A stretch of 64,000 nt of DNA from CAZNVG01 sp964576475 (GCA_964576475.1 CAZNVG010000002.1:24327-88326); one strand, 5' to 3'; numbered from the stretch's first letter, positions 17,714 to 27,725 are shown. Numbers and translations: made by a program. The notes: generated by a model from the letters alone, not told the origin.

Positions 17714-18327
17714 CGATGTAGCCTGTCATATATTTTCAAAAATCTTGAGACGGCGGTCAGCCAAACCAATACCGCGATGAGGGCGAGGCCTTGATTAAGG
17801 TAGTTATGCGAAAGTATAGCGATAATCAGAATCGCCATACGTACTTCGTATCGAGCAAAACCATCCTGTAGTGCACGGTTTTTCTCATTGGCGGTCATCT
17901 TACCGTCTGTCAGCGCGGTTTCACCTTTAGCTTTTACATAACTTACGAGCATAGAACCGGCAAGCGTAACGATGCTCAGTCTTATGCCTAAAAAGTTACC
18001 AGTCACAATAAAGTACTGCGTTAGCCCGATGTAGATTAGCGCTTCCTTGATGCGGTCAAACGACGCGTCCATAAGCATGCCACCGGCATTGGCAGTTTTT
18101 TGCAACCTGGCAAGTTCGCCGTCTAATGCATCCATAAGCCCGAAAACAATTATGAACACAACAGCTAAGCCCAGTCGATGTGTTGAAAGCGACCACAACA
18201 CACCAACATGGCCAAGCAGCGACGTGTAGCTCACCATATTTGGTGTTATACGGCCACGACTTACTGCGTGTAGGCCACGCGCAATGCGCCGCATGACAGA
18301 TCTAACTGCTGTTCGGATACTTTCCAT
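17710..18327 (-). CDS. CDP-alcohol phosphatidyltransferase
   Basis: A 205-aa membrane enzyme that joins a CDP-activated lipid to an alcohol (glycerol phosphate, inositol phosphate or similar). The signature D-x2-D-G-x2-A-R-x8-G-x3-D-x3-D is intact, running from MDALDGELARLQ to GGMLMDASFDR. About five hydrophobic helices follow. TATACT ends seven bases before the ATG, a leaderless layout heading this operon. Which alcohol is used cannot be told; PgsA-like or inositol-type are both possible. Confidence 0.88.
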   Translation of the reverse strand: MESIRTAVRSVMRRIARGLHAVSRGRITPNMVSYTSLLGHVGVLWSLSTHRLGLAVVFIIVFGLMDALDGELARLQKTANAGGMLMDASFDRIKEALIYIGLTQYFIVTGNFLGIRLSIVTLAGSMLVSYVKAKGETALTDGKMTANEKNRALQDGFARYEVRMAILIIAILSHNYLNQGLALIAVLVWLTAVSRFLKIYDRLHR

Positions 18328-18361
18328 TGCGTCTAGTATAGCATTATCGTTGCGGACTTCT

Positions 18362-18898
18362 TTAGGCCGCCTCTAGTGCTAGTGCGGCATTGCCTAGATG
18401 CATAGTGACAACTTCAGGGCGTATGATTTCTAGCTGGCGTGCCTGAGTTTGTAGTGAACGTGATTCTTCGTCAAACGCGATATATCTATCAAGATATCGC
18501 TCAGGATCACGTGCTCGCTTGCGCGTATTGCTTGTTACTAATGCTAGCTCTATCGATTCCAGCGCACCTAGTACAACACCTAGACGCTCCAGTAATTCAG
18601 CTTCGTCCAGAAAACTAGCCATCAGATCACTACTCGGTATAGCAGATTCGTCAAAGCGTCTATGCAGATCATTGTGCTGACAACGATGCAGATTAATGCT
18701 ATTGAAGCGCTGTGCACGAAACGCAGATGCCAGCGGGGAGCTAGAGAACTTACGTTGTGGCCAATACAAGTGGTGGCGATCTATGTAGCACCGATCAAAT
18801 TTTGCAACGACTTCACACTGCGATGGCTGGCATTCAAGTTGCTGTGGCGGCACGACGAGACCTTGTTCGGTCATCCTGGCGTACCGCGAAATCTTCAC
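18362..18898 (-). CDS. Hypothetical protein with HNH-like Cys/His block
   Basis: A 178-aa soluble protein. The N-terminal half has an ordered set of potential metal ligands: Cys residues near 23-40, DRHHLYWP near 40-48, and FRAQRFNSINLHRCQHNDLH near 60-80. The H-N-x-x-H spacing recalls degenerate HNH/zinc folds, but the classic nuclease core is not complete. The C-terminal half is helical. The function is unknown; a zinc-binding structural role is as likely as nuclease activity. Confidence 0.55.
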   Translation of the reverse strand: MKISRYARMTEQGLVVPPQQLECQPSQCEVVAKFDRCYIDRHHLYWPQRKFSSSPLASAFRAQRFNSINLHRCQHNDLHRRFDESAIPSSDLMASFLDEAELLERLGVVLGALESIELALVTSNTRKRARDPERYLDRYIAFDEESRSLQTQARQLEIIRPEVVTMHLGNAALALEAA

Positions 18899-18970
18899 GC
18901 TTTGCTGTGCCTTCTATTCATAAGCTCTATTATGCTGTTTTTGTTTCACGATGGCAAATGAGCCACCATA

Positions 18971-19954
18971 TTACACAATCAGCATGGCATCACCAAAAGA
19001 ATAGAATCTATATTGTTTTTCTATTGCATGCCTATAAATGCGAGCAAGTTCATCTCTCGAACCTATGAATGCTTCAACAAGCAACAGTAGACTCGTACCC
19101 GGTAAATGAAAGTTCGTAATCAAGTGATCTACTGCTTGAAATGTATAGCCTGGGCGAATAAATATATCAGTAGTGCTCTTGAAAGCAGTCACGTTTCCAT
19201 TCTTTGCTACCGTTTCAAGCGTGCGAAGACTCGTCGTGCCAACAGCAGTTATGTTTATCGAATCTGCTAATTGTTTAGCCGCAAGCTCACTTACCTCATA
19301 TGATTCCTCGTGCAGTGTGCCCGACTCGATACTTGACTCACTTAGCGGCGCAAATGTTCCTAACCCAACATTAAGCGTAATCTCGATAATAGGATGCTGT
19401 TGTTTAATGCTTTCTAATAACTCTTCCGTAAAGTGTAGACCTGCCGTCGGAGAAGCTTTACTACCAGGATCCTTTGCATAGACGGTTTGGTATTCTTCGC
19501 TTAATGATTCATTTTGCTCAATATAAGGGGGTAGGGGAGTAAGTTTGTACTGATCATACGCCGGATCATCCAACGGAACAGCGAGCTCTACTGTACGTAA
19601 TCCATCTTTATTGATGGCGATCGTTTTCGCTGTCAGTTTTTCATTCAACGCTATTGTCTTTCCGAGTTTAAATTTCTTCCCTGGTCGCACCATACAAGTA
19701 ACTGTTGTCGGATTGTGGGTATCAAGTATAAATAATTCTGTGTTACCAAACCGTAATCGACATTTGTCGACCTTGGCTTTATTCAGCACTAAGCTTGTAT
19801 CAGCGGGTAAGTACTTTGGTAAATCGTAAAAATACACGTCGCTGATATGTTTTGTACTTCGATCATAGACGAGAAGTCGAGCATGGTCCCGCGGTTGTGC
19901 AGGCGCTTGCGCTATAAGCTCCTGTGGCAAGTCAAAAGTAAATATATCGATCAC
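18971..19954 (-). CDS. queA: tRNA preQ1(34) S-adenosylmethionine ribosyltransferase-isomerase
   Basis: Converts preQ1 in the tRNA wobble position to epoxyqueuosine using the ribosyl group of SAM. Family signatures are FDLPQELIAQ near the start, RDHARLLVYDR, and SKASPTAGLHFTEELL in the middle, with a normal length of 327. The start is GTG, preceded by TATACT at eight bases, a leaderless layout. No other queuosine genes (tgt, queG) are in the window. It is the final step before epoxide reduction, so the cell may salvage or import precursors. Confidence 0.95.
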   Translation of the reverse strand: MIDIFTFDLPQELIAQAPAQPRDHARLLVYDRSTKHISDVYFYDLPKYLPADTSLVLNKAKVDKCRLRFGNTELFILDTHNPTTVTCMVRPGKKFKLGKTIALNEKLTAKTIAINKDGLRTVELAVPLDDPAYDQYKLTPLPPYIEQNESLSEEYQTVYAKDPGSKASPTAGLHFTEELLESIKQQHPIIEITLNVGLGTFAPLSESSIESGTLHEESYEVSELAAKQLADSINITAVGTTSLRTLETVAKNGNVTAFKSTTDIFIRPGYTFQAVDHLITNFHLPGTSLLLLVEAFIGSRDELARIYRHAIEKQYRFYSFGDAMLIV

Positions 19955-19973
19955 TGGGGGTAAGTATAGCTTC

Positions 19974-21290
19974 TTATTTCTTTAGTTCGTATATATCAGT
20001 GCCACGTGCAGATGCACCGTTAATTCTTACGTCTGCAACAGGCAGTAATGTATCAATTATCGGTGTGTGTACCGTTTTATCCTCAAGATTTTCTTTAACT
20101 ACAATCAAGTTAACATCTGCGGCTAGCCGCGCTTCAAATCCGTCATCATGTCCATTAATGAGTCGACGACCGACCTCGATCATACTTCCTTGTGGTAGTG
20201 CTGCCTGCGTCTCATACGGAGATCGAGAATCACTCAGTGTGTCTTTATCTATTACAAAGACACCATCTCCACGCGCAGTCAACTCAAGCTTACGCGCATA
20301 CGTTACGACTTTTTTGTTCACTTTAACAACCGTTGTTCGCGATTCGCCATACCTATCACGAGCCGTCTTGTTTTCATCCCTTACTTCAGTTGCAAAGTTT
20401 CCAAGATATATGTAGAGCTGATCTCCTGCCAATAGCCTTGTAGGATCTATGCCGCTGCGCATGAATTCATCAGCAAGTTCACGTCCACGATCTTGTGCGC
20501 GGGCTTTTTCGAGTTCAGCCGCTTTATTTTTCTCCACCAGTGCAGTCAGTTCTTCGTCGTTAATGCGCGCAACTATCTCGTCGACCGTTAACTCTTTCCA
20601 CTCTGTCTCAAACTTAGTTCGTATTTCCTCGCGCTTCTTGCTCATCCAGCCTTCGTTAGCCAACACCTTCTCACGATACTCCGCCATGAAGTCAGCTTTC
20701 CGATCAAGCTCTTCCTGCGTAATCTGATCGAGTACGCGTGCACTTACATCTGCTTTCCACCCAGCTTCTAGTTCACCGCGTTTGTTTAGTCGATACAGGT
20801 TCGCTTCCTCACTACGCATATATTCTTCGCCCATTTCTTCCTGAATGGTCGAGATATCAGATCGCAGCGCAGCTTCTATTTCTGCCTTTTTCTGTGCAAT
20901 GACCTCTTTGGTCAACTGAGCTCGTATCTCTTCTTCAACTTCAGACGCCAACGCTTCGTATGTGCCATCGGTTTCAAACAGCTCTTTAATTTCCTTCATT
21001 ATCGCGCCACCGTTCTTGGCTGCATATTCATGAGCTAGCTCACCTCGTCGTCGTTCAATGATCCGTTGTGATAACTGCGTTCTAATACGCTCTTTTTCTT
21101 CGCCTTCAATCACGACAGCAGCCATCGCCAACGCCTCTTCTTCGGTGCTCGCAGACGCCTCGTATAGCTCAAGCCCCTCTATAAGTCGTACTGCAAATCC
21201 ACCCGCGCGCTCATAACGCTCAACACGTTCTCGTAGTTCACTAATCTCGGTATCTAACTGTTCAAGGTCTTCGCGATTTACAAATGGCAT
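19974..21290 (-). CDS. Coiled-coil protein with C-terminal beta domain (paralogue 2)
   Basis: A 438-aa protein with an N-terminal heptad helix (about 5-30), a very long charged helical region rich in Glu/Arg/Ala (about 60-290), and a beta-rich C-terminal domain (about 290-438). It shares layout and the TLSDSRSPY motif region with the shorter protein at 2314-3288. The Glu-rich repeats suggest a rod. No signal peptide or membrane segment is seen, so a cytoplasmic scaffold or filament-like role is an inference. Confidence 0.65.
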   Translation of the reverse strand: MPFVNREDLEQLDTEISELRERVERYERAGGFAVRLIEGLELYEASASTEEEALAMAAVVIEGEEKERIRTQLSQRIIERRRGELAHEYAAKNGGAIMKEIKELFETDGTYEALASEVEEEIRAQLTKEVIAQKKAEIEAALRSDISTIQEEMGEEYMRSEEANLYRLNKRGELEAGWKADVSARVLDQITQEELDRKADFMAEYREKVLANEGWMSKKREEIRTKFETEWKELTVDEIVARINDEELTALVEKNKAAELEKARAQDRGRELADEFMRSGIDPTRLLAGDQLYIYLGNFATEVRDENKTARDRYGESRTTVVKVNKKVVTYARKLELTARGDGVFVIDKDTLSDSRSPYETQAALPQGSMIEVGRRLINGHDDGFEARLAADVNLIVVKENLEDKTVHTPIIDTLLPVADVRINGASARGTDIYELKK

Positions 21291-21367
21291 ATATATCTCA
21301 TACTATTTTTGATTCAAACACAATTATATACCTGCATAAGATACTAAATCAATAGTACAATAGAGGA

Positions 21368-24300
21368 ATGGGGTTATTCGAACAAGGCTACAGCGCGTTA
21401 AATCAACAGCAGAAAAAGGCAGTCGACCAAATCGATGGTCCGGTACTTGTTGTCGCGGGACCGGGCACCGGCAAAACACAGTTACTCAGTCTTCGTGTAG
21501 CCAATATTTTGCAGAAAACCGACACAGATCCGAGCAATATTCTTTGTCTAACATTTACAGAAGCAGCACAAGCCACCTTGCAGCAGAGGCTTGTGCAGTT
21601 TATCTCCGAAGCAGGTTATAAGGTTGGGATTCACACCTTTCACAGTTTTGCCAGTGAGGTGTTTTATCGCTATGCCGATCACTTCAATACCGCGGTCGTG
21701 TCTTCAGTGGCAGATAGCATTACGACACATGAGATTCTAAGTAGCATTTTTGACACTCTCGCGTACAACAATCCACTTGCAGTGAGAGACAGAGGAGACT
21801 TTGTACATCTCAATTCAGTTAAAACTCGAATTTCACATATTAAAAAGGCAGGGCTATCGCCAAATCAACTCCGCCAAATCCTCAAACGTGACAAACAACG
21901 GATTAGTGAGGTATCGGAACAATTAAATACACTCGAGGCAAGCATCAAGCCGCGCCTAAACGTGAAGCATCTGGCTGATTACGCTATATTTGCGAACTCT
22001 CTGCTCGATGACCAAGACGAGCTGCACGGATTTGCCTCGCTCGCCAGTCACGCTCGACAATCGCTTCTTGGAGCACTTGAAGAGACACACTCTGGCGCCA
22101 AACCTTCAACAAAACCACTAAGCGCATGGCGCAGGGAGTGGATTGTCACCAACCAACAAGGCGCGACATTTAAAGCTGTACGCATGTTCGAGCGACTTGA
22201 AGCACTTGCTTCAATATACGAGACCTATCAGTCGATATTATCCCAACGAGGACTGCGAGACTTTGACGATCTTATCCTACAAGTCACTGCAGCAATTAGA
22301 GATGATGAAGATTTACGACTGCAGCTACAAGAGCAATATCAATACATCATGGTGGATGAATTCCAAGACACGAACGGCTCGCAGCAAGCTTTAGTTGAGC
22401 TTTTAGCAGAGAACGTAATTAACGAGGGTCGTCCCAACCTCATGGTAGTTGGCGATAGCAATCAGGCAATCTATGGTTTTCAAGGAGCTGAGGCCAGCTT
22501 TCTCGATGAATTTACGTCCAGATGGAGAGATGTACTTACTTGTAATCTGGTTACCAACTATAGGTCAACACCGGAAATTATATCTTTCTATGAACATATA
22601 TTGCCCAGCAGCGAGCCGCTTGTACCCGGTCTAAAGTTAGTCGGCCCTGCACCGTCACTCGTACAGCTACCCAGTACTATCGCGGAGAAATGGTGGATTG
22701 CTAATGATATCCGTAAACGGATTGATGCCGGCACCGATCCGAACACAATCGCAGTTCTTGGCTCGCGACATAGAATGCTTCGAGAGCTCATGCCCTATAT
22801 GCTGTCCCACAATATACCTGTGAACTATGAGCGTCGCGATAATGTACTTGAGCAGACACATGTCAGACAGTTACTTACCATGGCGCGCTGCCTGCATGCA
22901 CTTGCGAACGGGGAGCTCGAGCATGCCGATGCCTATCTGGCAGAAATATTGACATATCCCTTCTGGGGACTGGATACAGAAACACTCTGGCAATTTCAGC
23001 TTGCACAGGACAAGCACGATCCACTCCCATGGATAGAGCGCATCAAATCAGCTGGTGGCGCGCTTGGAGAAATTGCGCGCTTCTTTATTGGCTTGTCGCA
23101 ACAGGTGTTCACCGAAGCACTTGAGTCGATATTTGATAGTATGATCGGGACCACGAGTGTCGGTGAATACACATCTCCGTTCCGATCGTATTACTTCTCC
23201 GACAACAACCTTTCGCAAGCACCCGGGACATACCTTGAAATGGTGTCAGGACTCGCAACCCTTCGCCAAAAAATTGAAACATACCAACCGGATGTCCGTA
23301 TAACCTTGCAGGACTTACTTGCGTACGTTGATCTAGCGCGTGCTGCAGGAGAACAAATTGTAGATAGTCACCCAATAGTACTAGACACGAACGCAGTGCA
23401 AGTCATGACAGCACACAAATCAAAAGGACAAGAGTTTGCGGTGGTGTATATACTTTCTGCAACACAAGAGAGCTGGGTTAAAGATCGTGGCAGACAAAAC
23501 ACTATAACGCTACCAAAAAACTTATCAATTGAGCCAGAACCTGATTCAGAGGACGATAAATTGCGGCGCTTTTATGTAGGCATTTCAAGGGCTGCTCAAG
23601 AGCTCATATTGACGGCAGCTACTCACGACGACAATGGGAAGGCCTTATTGCCACTGTCGTGGCTGACGCCAGAAGAAACATGCAACTCCTACAATGTAAT
23701 AACTACACAGGAAGCCGCACAGCCTACTCGTGAACAGCTTTTGTTGGGGCTTGAACTAGATTGGCGAGGCCTACATCTAGACATGCTTACGTCACAACCA
23801 TCACTACGTGAATTACTCAGATCGAAGCTAGATACATATCATCTTAGCGCCACAGATCTCGGAACGTTTCTAAATCTACATTATGGCGGGCCAAAGACGT
23901 GGCTTATAGATAACCTCCTCGGTTTTCCAAAACAGAAATCAAAAGACATCGTATTCGGACTTGCTATGCACAGAGTACTTGAACGTCAGCATCTTCGGGT
24001 AGCCGATGGCAAACAAGTAGATATAGGTGCCGCTAAAAAAGATCTCACGCAAATACTTGAGAGAGAACGACTGAGCGAGAACGATTTTGCACGTTTAGTC
24101 GAACGAGGCAGTCGAGCGCTAGACGTATTCCTGAAAGAAAATCAGAGTAATTTTACTGTCACACAACGCGCAGAATACCCACTAAGTAAAAACGAAATAT
24201 CAATCGATGGTGTGCGCATGGTGGGGAAGATCGATCTTATGGATATTGATGTCGAACAACGAACGATCGTTGTGACCGACTATAAGACTGGGCGTGCGTT

Positions 24301-24631
24301 CGATACGTGGAAGCCCAAAGAGGAAACTCATCGAACGAAATTGCGAGGCTATCGTAGACAGCTCATATTGTACAAACTGATGCTCGAACATTCACGAGAA
24401 TACTCAGGATACACGGTTACCACTGGTGTGCTGAGTTTCATAGAACCACATGAAGACGGCACCATCGTAAATCTTCGTGTAGACTTCGACCCGCAAGAAG
24501 TTGCAGAAGTTCTAAAACTGATAAAAGCCGTGTGGCATGCGATGCAAACTTTGAATTTTCCTGAAATTACTGGCAGCTCGGCACAAAATACTGCCTTGTT
24601 CGAGCGTTTATTGCTGGAAGCGAACTCGTAA
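21368..24631 (+). CDS. UvrD/Rep-family helicase with C-terminal PD-(D/E)XK nuclease
   Basis: A 1087-aa superfamily 1A DNA helicase-nuclease. Motif Q/I: LNQQQKKAV then VVAGPGTGKTQLL; motif II: IMVDEFQDTN; motif III: VVGDSNQAIYGFQGA; motif IV: NYRSTPEI; motif V: MTAHKSKGQEFAVVY; motif VI: RRFYVGISRA. The C-terminal 250 residues form a RecB/AddB-like nuclease with VVTDYKTG as the D-x-K core. It is likely to act in recombinational repair or foreign-DNA processing in place of RecBCD or AddAB. TACAAT six bases before the ATG suggests a leaderless mRNA. Confidence 0.9.
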   Translation: MGLFEQGYSALNQQQKKAVDQIDGPVLVVAGPGTGKTQLLSLRVANILQKTDTDPSNILCLTFTEAAQATLQQRLVQFISEAGYKVGIHTFHSFASEVFYRYADHFNTAVVSSVADSITTHEILSSIFDTLAYNNPLAVRDRGDFVHLNSVKTRISHIKKAGLSPNQLRQILKRDKQRISEVSEQLNTLEASIKPRLNVKHLADYAIFANSLLDDQDELHGFASLASHARQSLLGALEETHSGAKPSTKPLSAWRREWIVTNQQGATFKAVRMFERLEALASIYETYQSILSQRGLRDFDDLILQVTAAIRDDEDLRLQLQEQYQYIMVDEFQDTNGSQQALVELLAENVINEGRPNLMVVGDSNQAIYGFQGAEASFLDEFTSRWRDVLTCNLVTNYRSTPEIISFYEHILPSSEPLVPGLKLVGPAPSLVQLPSTIAEKWWIANDIRKRIDAGTDPNTIAVLGSRHRMLRELMPYMLSHNIPVNYERRDNVLEQTHVRQLLTMARCLHALANGELEHADAYLAEILTYPFWGLDTETLWQFQLAQDKHDPLPWIERIKSAGGALGEIARFFIGLSQQVFTEALESIFDSMIGTTSVGEYTSPFRSYYFSDNNLSQAPGTYLEMVSGLATLRQKIETYQPDVRITLQDLLAYVDLARAAGEQIVDSHPIVLDTNAVQVMTAHKSKGQEFAVVYILSATQESWVKDRGRQNTITLPKNLSIEPEPDSEDDKLRRFYVGISRAAQELILTAATHDDNGKALLPLSWLTPEETCNSYNVITTQEAAQPTREQLLLGLELDWRGLHLDMLTSQPSLRELLRSKLDTYHLSATDLGTFLNLHYGGPKTWLIDNLLGFPKQKSKDIVFGLAMHRVLERQHLRVADGKQVDIGAAKKDLTQILERERLSENDFARLVERGSRALDVFLKENQSNFTVTQRAEYPLSKNEISIDGVRMVGKIDLMDIDVEQRTIVVTDYKTGRAFDTWKPKEETHRTKLRGYRRQLILYKLMLEHSREYSGYTVTTGVLSFIEPHEDGTIVNLRVDFDPQEVAEVLKLIKAVWHAMQTLNFPEITGSSAQNTALFERLLLEANS

Positions 24632-24646
24632 CGTACACTTAGGTAC

Positions 24647-25222
24647 ATGCAAGACACAACATACTACGTCGAAAGAAAATTTTTTAAACTACTCGGTGCA
24701 ACAATCAGAACCTATGACGGCACGCGGAATCTGCTATGTAGAGCTGACTTAAAGGCTTTCAAATTGCGGGAGCTCATCACGTTTTACTCAGATGAAGCCA
24801 AGTCGGTACCTCTATTCAGTGCTCAAGCTCGTCAAATCATAGATATAGCGCCCACATTTGATATCACAGACCCGAGCGGCACAAAACTGGGCGCTCTACG
24901 CCGCAAAGGTCTTAGCTCAACATTTGTACGCGATCAATGGCTCATATTGGACGCTAACGACGGGCAAATTGGGGAAATCGTTGAAGACTCTACAGCTATG
25001 GGATTATTACGACGTTTTGGTGGAGCTCTGGTGACGATAATCGCTCCTCAGAAATTTCATATATCTCTCGGTACACAGCAGGTTGCAACCATACAAAGCA
25101 ATCGAAACCCGTACACGACTAAATTTACGTGCACATACCATGGTGACGGCAATAAGCAACTTGGGACTCTGGCATTTGCCATTCCGAGTTTACTGGCGAT
25201 ATTTGATGGGGAGCAGGGTTAA
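24647..25222 (+). CDS. LURP-one/scramblase-like (tubby fold) protein
   Basis: A 191-aa protein made of repeated beta-strands with the pattern of LURP1-related or scramblase-like proteins, including a DITDPSGTKLGALRRK strand pair and IGEIVEDS. There is no membrane segment apart from a mildly hydrophobic C-terminal helix. In bacteria these proteins are of unknown function, possibly lipid-associated. It begins 15 bases after the helicase gene with a TACACT box seven bases before the ATG, suggesting its own leaderless promoter. Confidence 0.6.
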   Translation: MQDTTYYVERKFFKLLGATIRTYDGTRNLLCRADLKAFKLRELITFYSDEAKSVPLFSAQARQIIDIAPTFDITDPSGTKLGALRRKGLSSTFVRDQWLILDANDGQIGEIVEDSTAMGLLRRFGGALVTIIAPQKFHISLGTQQVATIQSNRNPYTTKFTCTYHGDGNKQLGTLAFAIPSLLAIFDGEQG

Positions 25223-25278
25223 CCTAAGCCTCGCATCAATAGCATATATCTACACGCCTCTGTTATAATCTCCCGAGT

Positions 25279-26223
25279 ATGCAATTTTGGGACACATTAC
25301 CACATCCATTCTTTGTGCTCGCTCCAATGGAAGGGGTGACAGACCACGTATTTAGACGCGTTGTGCAACAAGCGGCAGCTCCTGATTTTTACGTCACTGA
25401 ATTCACCAATGTAACTGCCTATGCAAACGAGAAGGGAAGACATAGCACCGAGTCTAGACTTTTTGTCGAGGAGGGAGAAGGACCAGTAATTGCGCAGATT
25501 TGGGGCTCAATACCAGAACACTTTGAAATAATGAGTCGAGACTTAGCAGCGAGCGGCAAATACGCTGGGATCGACATAAACTTCGGCTGTCCCGACAAGT
25601 CTATAGTGAAACAAGGGGCCTGCTCCGCACTTATCGGTAACGAACCTGTGGTCGCAGATATTATCAAGGCCGCCAAATCAGGCGGCTTGCCGGTAAGCGT
25701 AAAAACAAGAATTGGCATTAGAGAACCTATCACCGAGCAGTGGTTCACGTTTTTACTAAAGCAGGAACTCGCAGCCATCACGGTACACGGCAGAACCGCA
25801 AAGGAAATGAGCAAAGTGCCGGCACACTGGGACGAGATTGCAAAAGTAGTCAGACTCAGGGACGCTCAGGGAGTGACCACAAAAATAATTGGTAACGGCG
25901 ATGTCATGGATCGGCAGCATGGGCTACTGCTTGCTAATGAAACGGGTGTTGATGGCATCATGATTGGTCGCGGCATATTTCATCAGGTATTCGCCTTCGA
26001 GTCGACACCAACAGAACATTCGCCTCAAGAGTACCTCGATCTTCTACGACTACATCTGGACTATTACGAGCAAGCCCAGTTGCGCGGTAGCCTTGCTTCA
26101 TTAAAGCGTTTTTTTAAGATATACATTCATGGTTTCAATGGTGCTCACGAACTGAGGGCAAAGCTGATGGAGACGAAGTCGGTAGAGGAGGCACGGCGTA
26201 TCATAGCGGACGTTGTGCTCTAG
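25279..26223 (+). CDS. dus: tRNA-dihydrouridine synthase
   Basis: An FMN enzyme that reduces uridines in tRNA D-loops. It carries LAPMEGVTDHVFRRVV at the start, the catalytic-Cys segment INFGCPDKSIVKQGACSALI, VKTRIGI, ITVHGRTAKEMS and the FMN phosphate site GVDGIMIGRG. The length of 314 is typical. TATAAT at 25264-25269, nine bases before the ATG, makes a leaderless mRNA likely. The subfamily (DusB-like or other) is not resolved. Confidence 0.94.
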   Translation: MQFWDTLPHPFFVLAPMEGVTDHVFRRVVQQAAAPDFYVTEFTNVTAYANEKGRHSTESRLFVEEGEGPVIAQIWGSIPEHFEIMSRDLAASGKYAGIDINFGCPDKSIVKQGACSALIGNEPVVADIIKAAKSGGLPVSVKTRIGIREPITEQWFTFLLKQELAAITVHGRTAKEMSKVPAHWDEIAKVVRLRDAQGVTTKIIGNGDVMDRQHGLLLANETGVDGIMIGRGIFHQVFAFESTPTEHSPQEYLDLLRLHLDYYEQAQLRGSLASLKRFFKIYIHGFNGAHELRAKLMETKSVEEARRIIADVVL

Positions 26224-26244
26224 AGCTGTTATACTGGGCGCATT

Positions 26245-26988
26245 ATGAATAAACAACAATCACCCAAGTTCGAAACAAACCCCTTCCTCATAGGGATCAA
26301 TGGCATCAGCCGTGTTTTCAAAGTAAATACTAACTCCGCACTCTTTATTATCGTAATTTCAATTGCATTCTCTGTACTATCGCAAATTATCGCAGCCGTG
26401 TTTTCTGATCAGAGTACTGCAAACGCGCTACTTCTGAATATAGGAATATCAGGAATAAGTGCGCTTATATCCCTTATCGCAATAACAATCGTACTCTCAA
26501 CTCAACACAACAAAGAAATGAGCATATCAGAAGCATTCAGCACATCACTTGAACGCTTTTTGCCGTATCTCGGCTACTCAATCGTATACAGCCTGCTCGT
26601 AGTTTTCGGATTCATTCTTTTAATAGTCCCTGGTATTTTGGCTACGATTTGGTTTAGTTTGGTTATATATGTGAAGTTCGACGAAGGTGGAAAACTTCAA
26701 GACGTTTTTAAGCGAAGTCGAGAGCTAGTTCGTGGTCGTGCTATGGAGTATTTTGGTGTCGCAATTGTAGGATTCATATTCTCTGTATTTGGACTGATAG
26801 GGCCAATTATGATTGCAGCCGTAACGGGTGAGTGGTATCAACAATTAAAAATCGCCCGTGATGGGCATCACGAGCTACCACCCGTCAGCAAGATTAATCA
26901 CTTGCTCTTCTTTGGACTTATCGCTTTGATGATCTTGTTCATTGGACTGATCACACTTCTCATTTACGCAGCAACACATGTAAGCTAA
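26245..26988 (+). CDS. Polytopic membrane protein, 247 aa
   Basis: About six transmembrane helices (roughly 32-52, 60-82, 110-135, 150-160, 172-198, 222-243) separated by short loops. The arrangement, with a conserved charged loop VKFDEGGKLQDVFKRSRELV between helices, resembles the membrane domain found in glycerophosphodiesterase-associated and DUF975-like proteins of Gram-positive bacteria. TATACT lies nine bases before the ATG. No enzymatic residues are apparent. Confidence 0.6.
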   Translation: MNKQQSPKFETNPFLIGINGISRVFKVNTNSALFIIVISIAFSVLSQIIAAVFSDQSTANALLLNIGISGISALISLIAITIVLSTQHNKEMSISEAFSTSLERFLPYLGYSIVYSLLVVFGFILLIVPGILATIWFSLVIYVKFDEGGKLQDVFKRSRELVRGRAMEYFGVAIVGFIFSVFGLIGPIMIAAVTGEWYQQLKIARDGHHELPPVSKINHLLFFGLIALMILFIGLITLLIYAATHVS

Positions 26989-27023
26989 TTAAAAAGCCCG
27001 GACATTGTCCGGGCTTTTTAATT
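26987..27023. terminator. Bidirectional intrinsic terminator
   Basis: A perfect 17-bp stem (26987-27003 with 27007-27023) with a three-base loop, an A-run on the left arm and a T-run on the right arm, between the convergent membrane-protein and aquaporin genes. Confidence 0.93.
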
Positions 27024-27038
27024 GTGAAATGACTTACG

Positions 27039-27725
27039 CTACTTGCGTTTCTTGACAGTCGATTTCGTTTTGCTTGTGGCTGGCGCACTGACAACCGCAG
27101 CTTCTGCAGGAGAAATAATATTGTACAGATTCATAGCAAATATTGATCCAACGATTGGAGCAAATACTGTATTGAGGTTCAAAGCCTTACTTGCAAACGC
27201 AACTGCTGGGTTTATGAAACCTGCACCTTGCGACATTGAAGCAAGCATAATACCGATGAACAGTGAAGTTCCGATAGCGGCTGAAGCCTGATATCCCTCA
27301 ACCTTACGTGAGACAACTGACGCAATACCCCAAGTAAATACTGCTGTTCCAATTACTTCAGCAACAAAGATCTTTGCATCGAAGCTACCAGTTTTGTTCT
27401 CGCCAGGTAGTTTTGCTCCATACATATATTCTACAAGTTGTAGGGCAGCAAAGGCTCCCAAGAACTGGACAATAAGATATCCCAGTGCTTCAAGTGGACG
27501 AATTTTTCGTAAACTCATGAGACCAAGAGTTACTGCTGGGTTTAAGTGTGCGCCACTAATTACCCCGATTGATGTTACGAACGTTGCGAGCACGAGAGCA
27601 GCACCGATACCAGTTAAGAATGGTTGACCGATTGTCTGCGCCATTACGATAATAATGGCAACGAGTGAGAATGTACCCACTAGCTCTGCAACTAACTTAC
27701 TAATAAAACTTCTATCGAGTCTCAT
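27039..27725 (-). CDS. MIP-family channel (aquaporin/glycerol facilitator)
   Basis: A 228-aa six-helix channel with both NPA boxes, HLNPAVTLG and GFINPAVAFA, and the duplicated half-helix arrangement of the family. The Arg normally four residues after the second NPA is not at the expected place (Ala-Phe-Ala-Ser), so selectivity may be unusual. The C-terminus is Lys/Thr-rich. It probably moves water or small solutes. The ribosome binding site (GGAGGGT) is clear. Confidence 0.88.
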   Translation of the reverse strand: MRLDRSFISKLVAELVGTFSLVAIIIVMAQTIGQPFLTGIGAALVLATFVTSIGVISGAHLNPAVTLGLMSLRKIRPLEALGYLIVQFLGAFAALQLVEYMYGAKLPGENKTGSFDAKIFVAEVIGTAVFTWGIASVVSRKVEGYQASAAIGTSLFIGIMLASMSQGAGFINPAVAFASKALNLNTVFAPIVGSIFAMNLYNIISPAEAAVVSAPATSKTKSTVKKRK

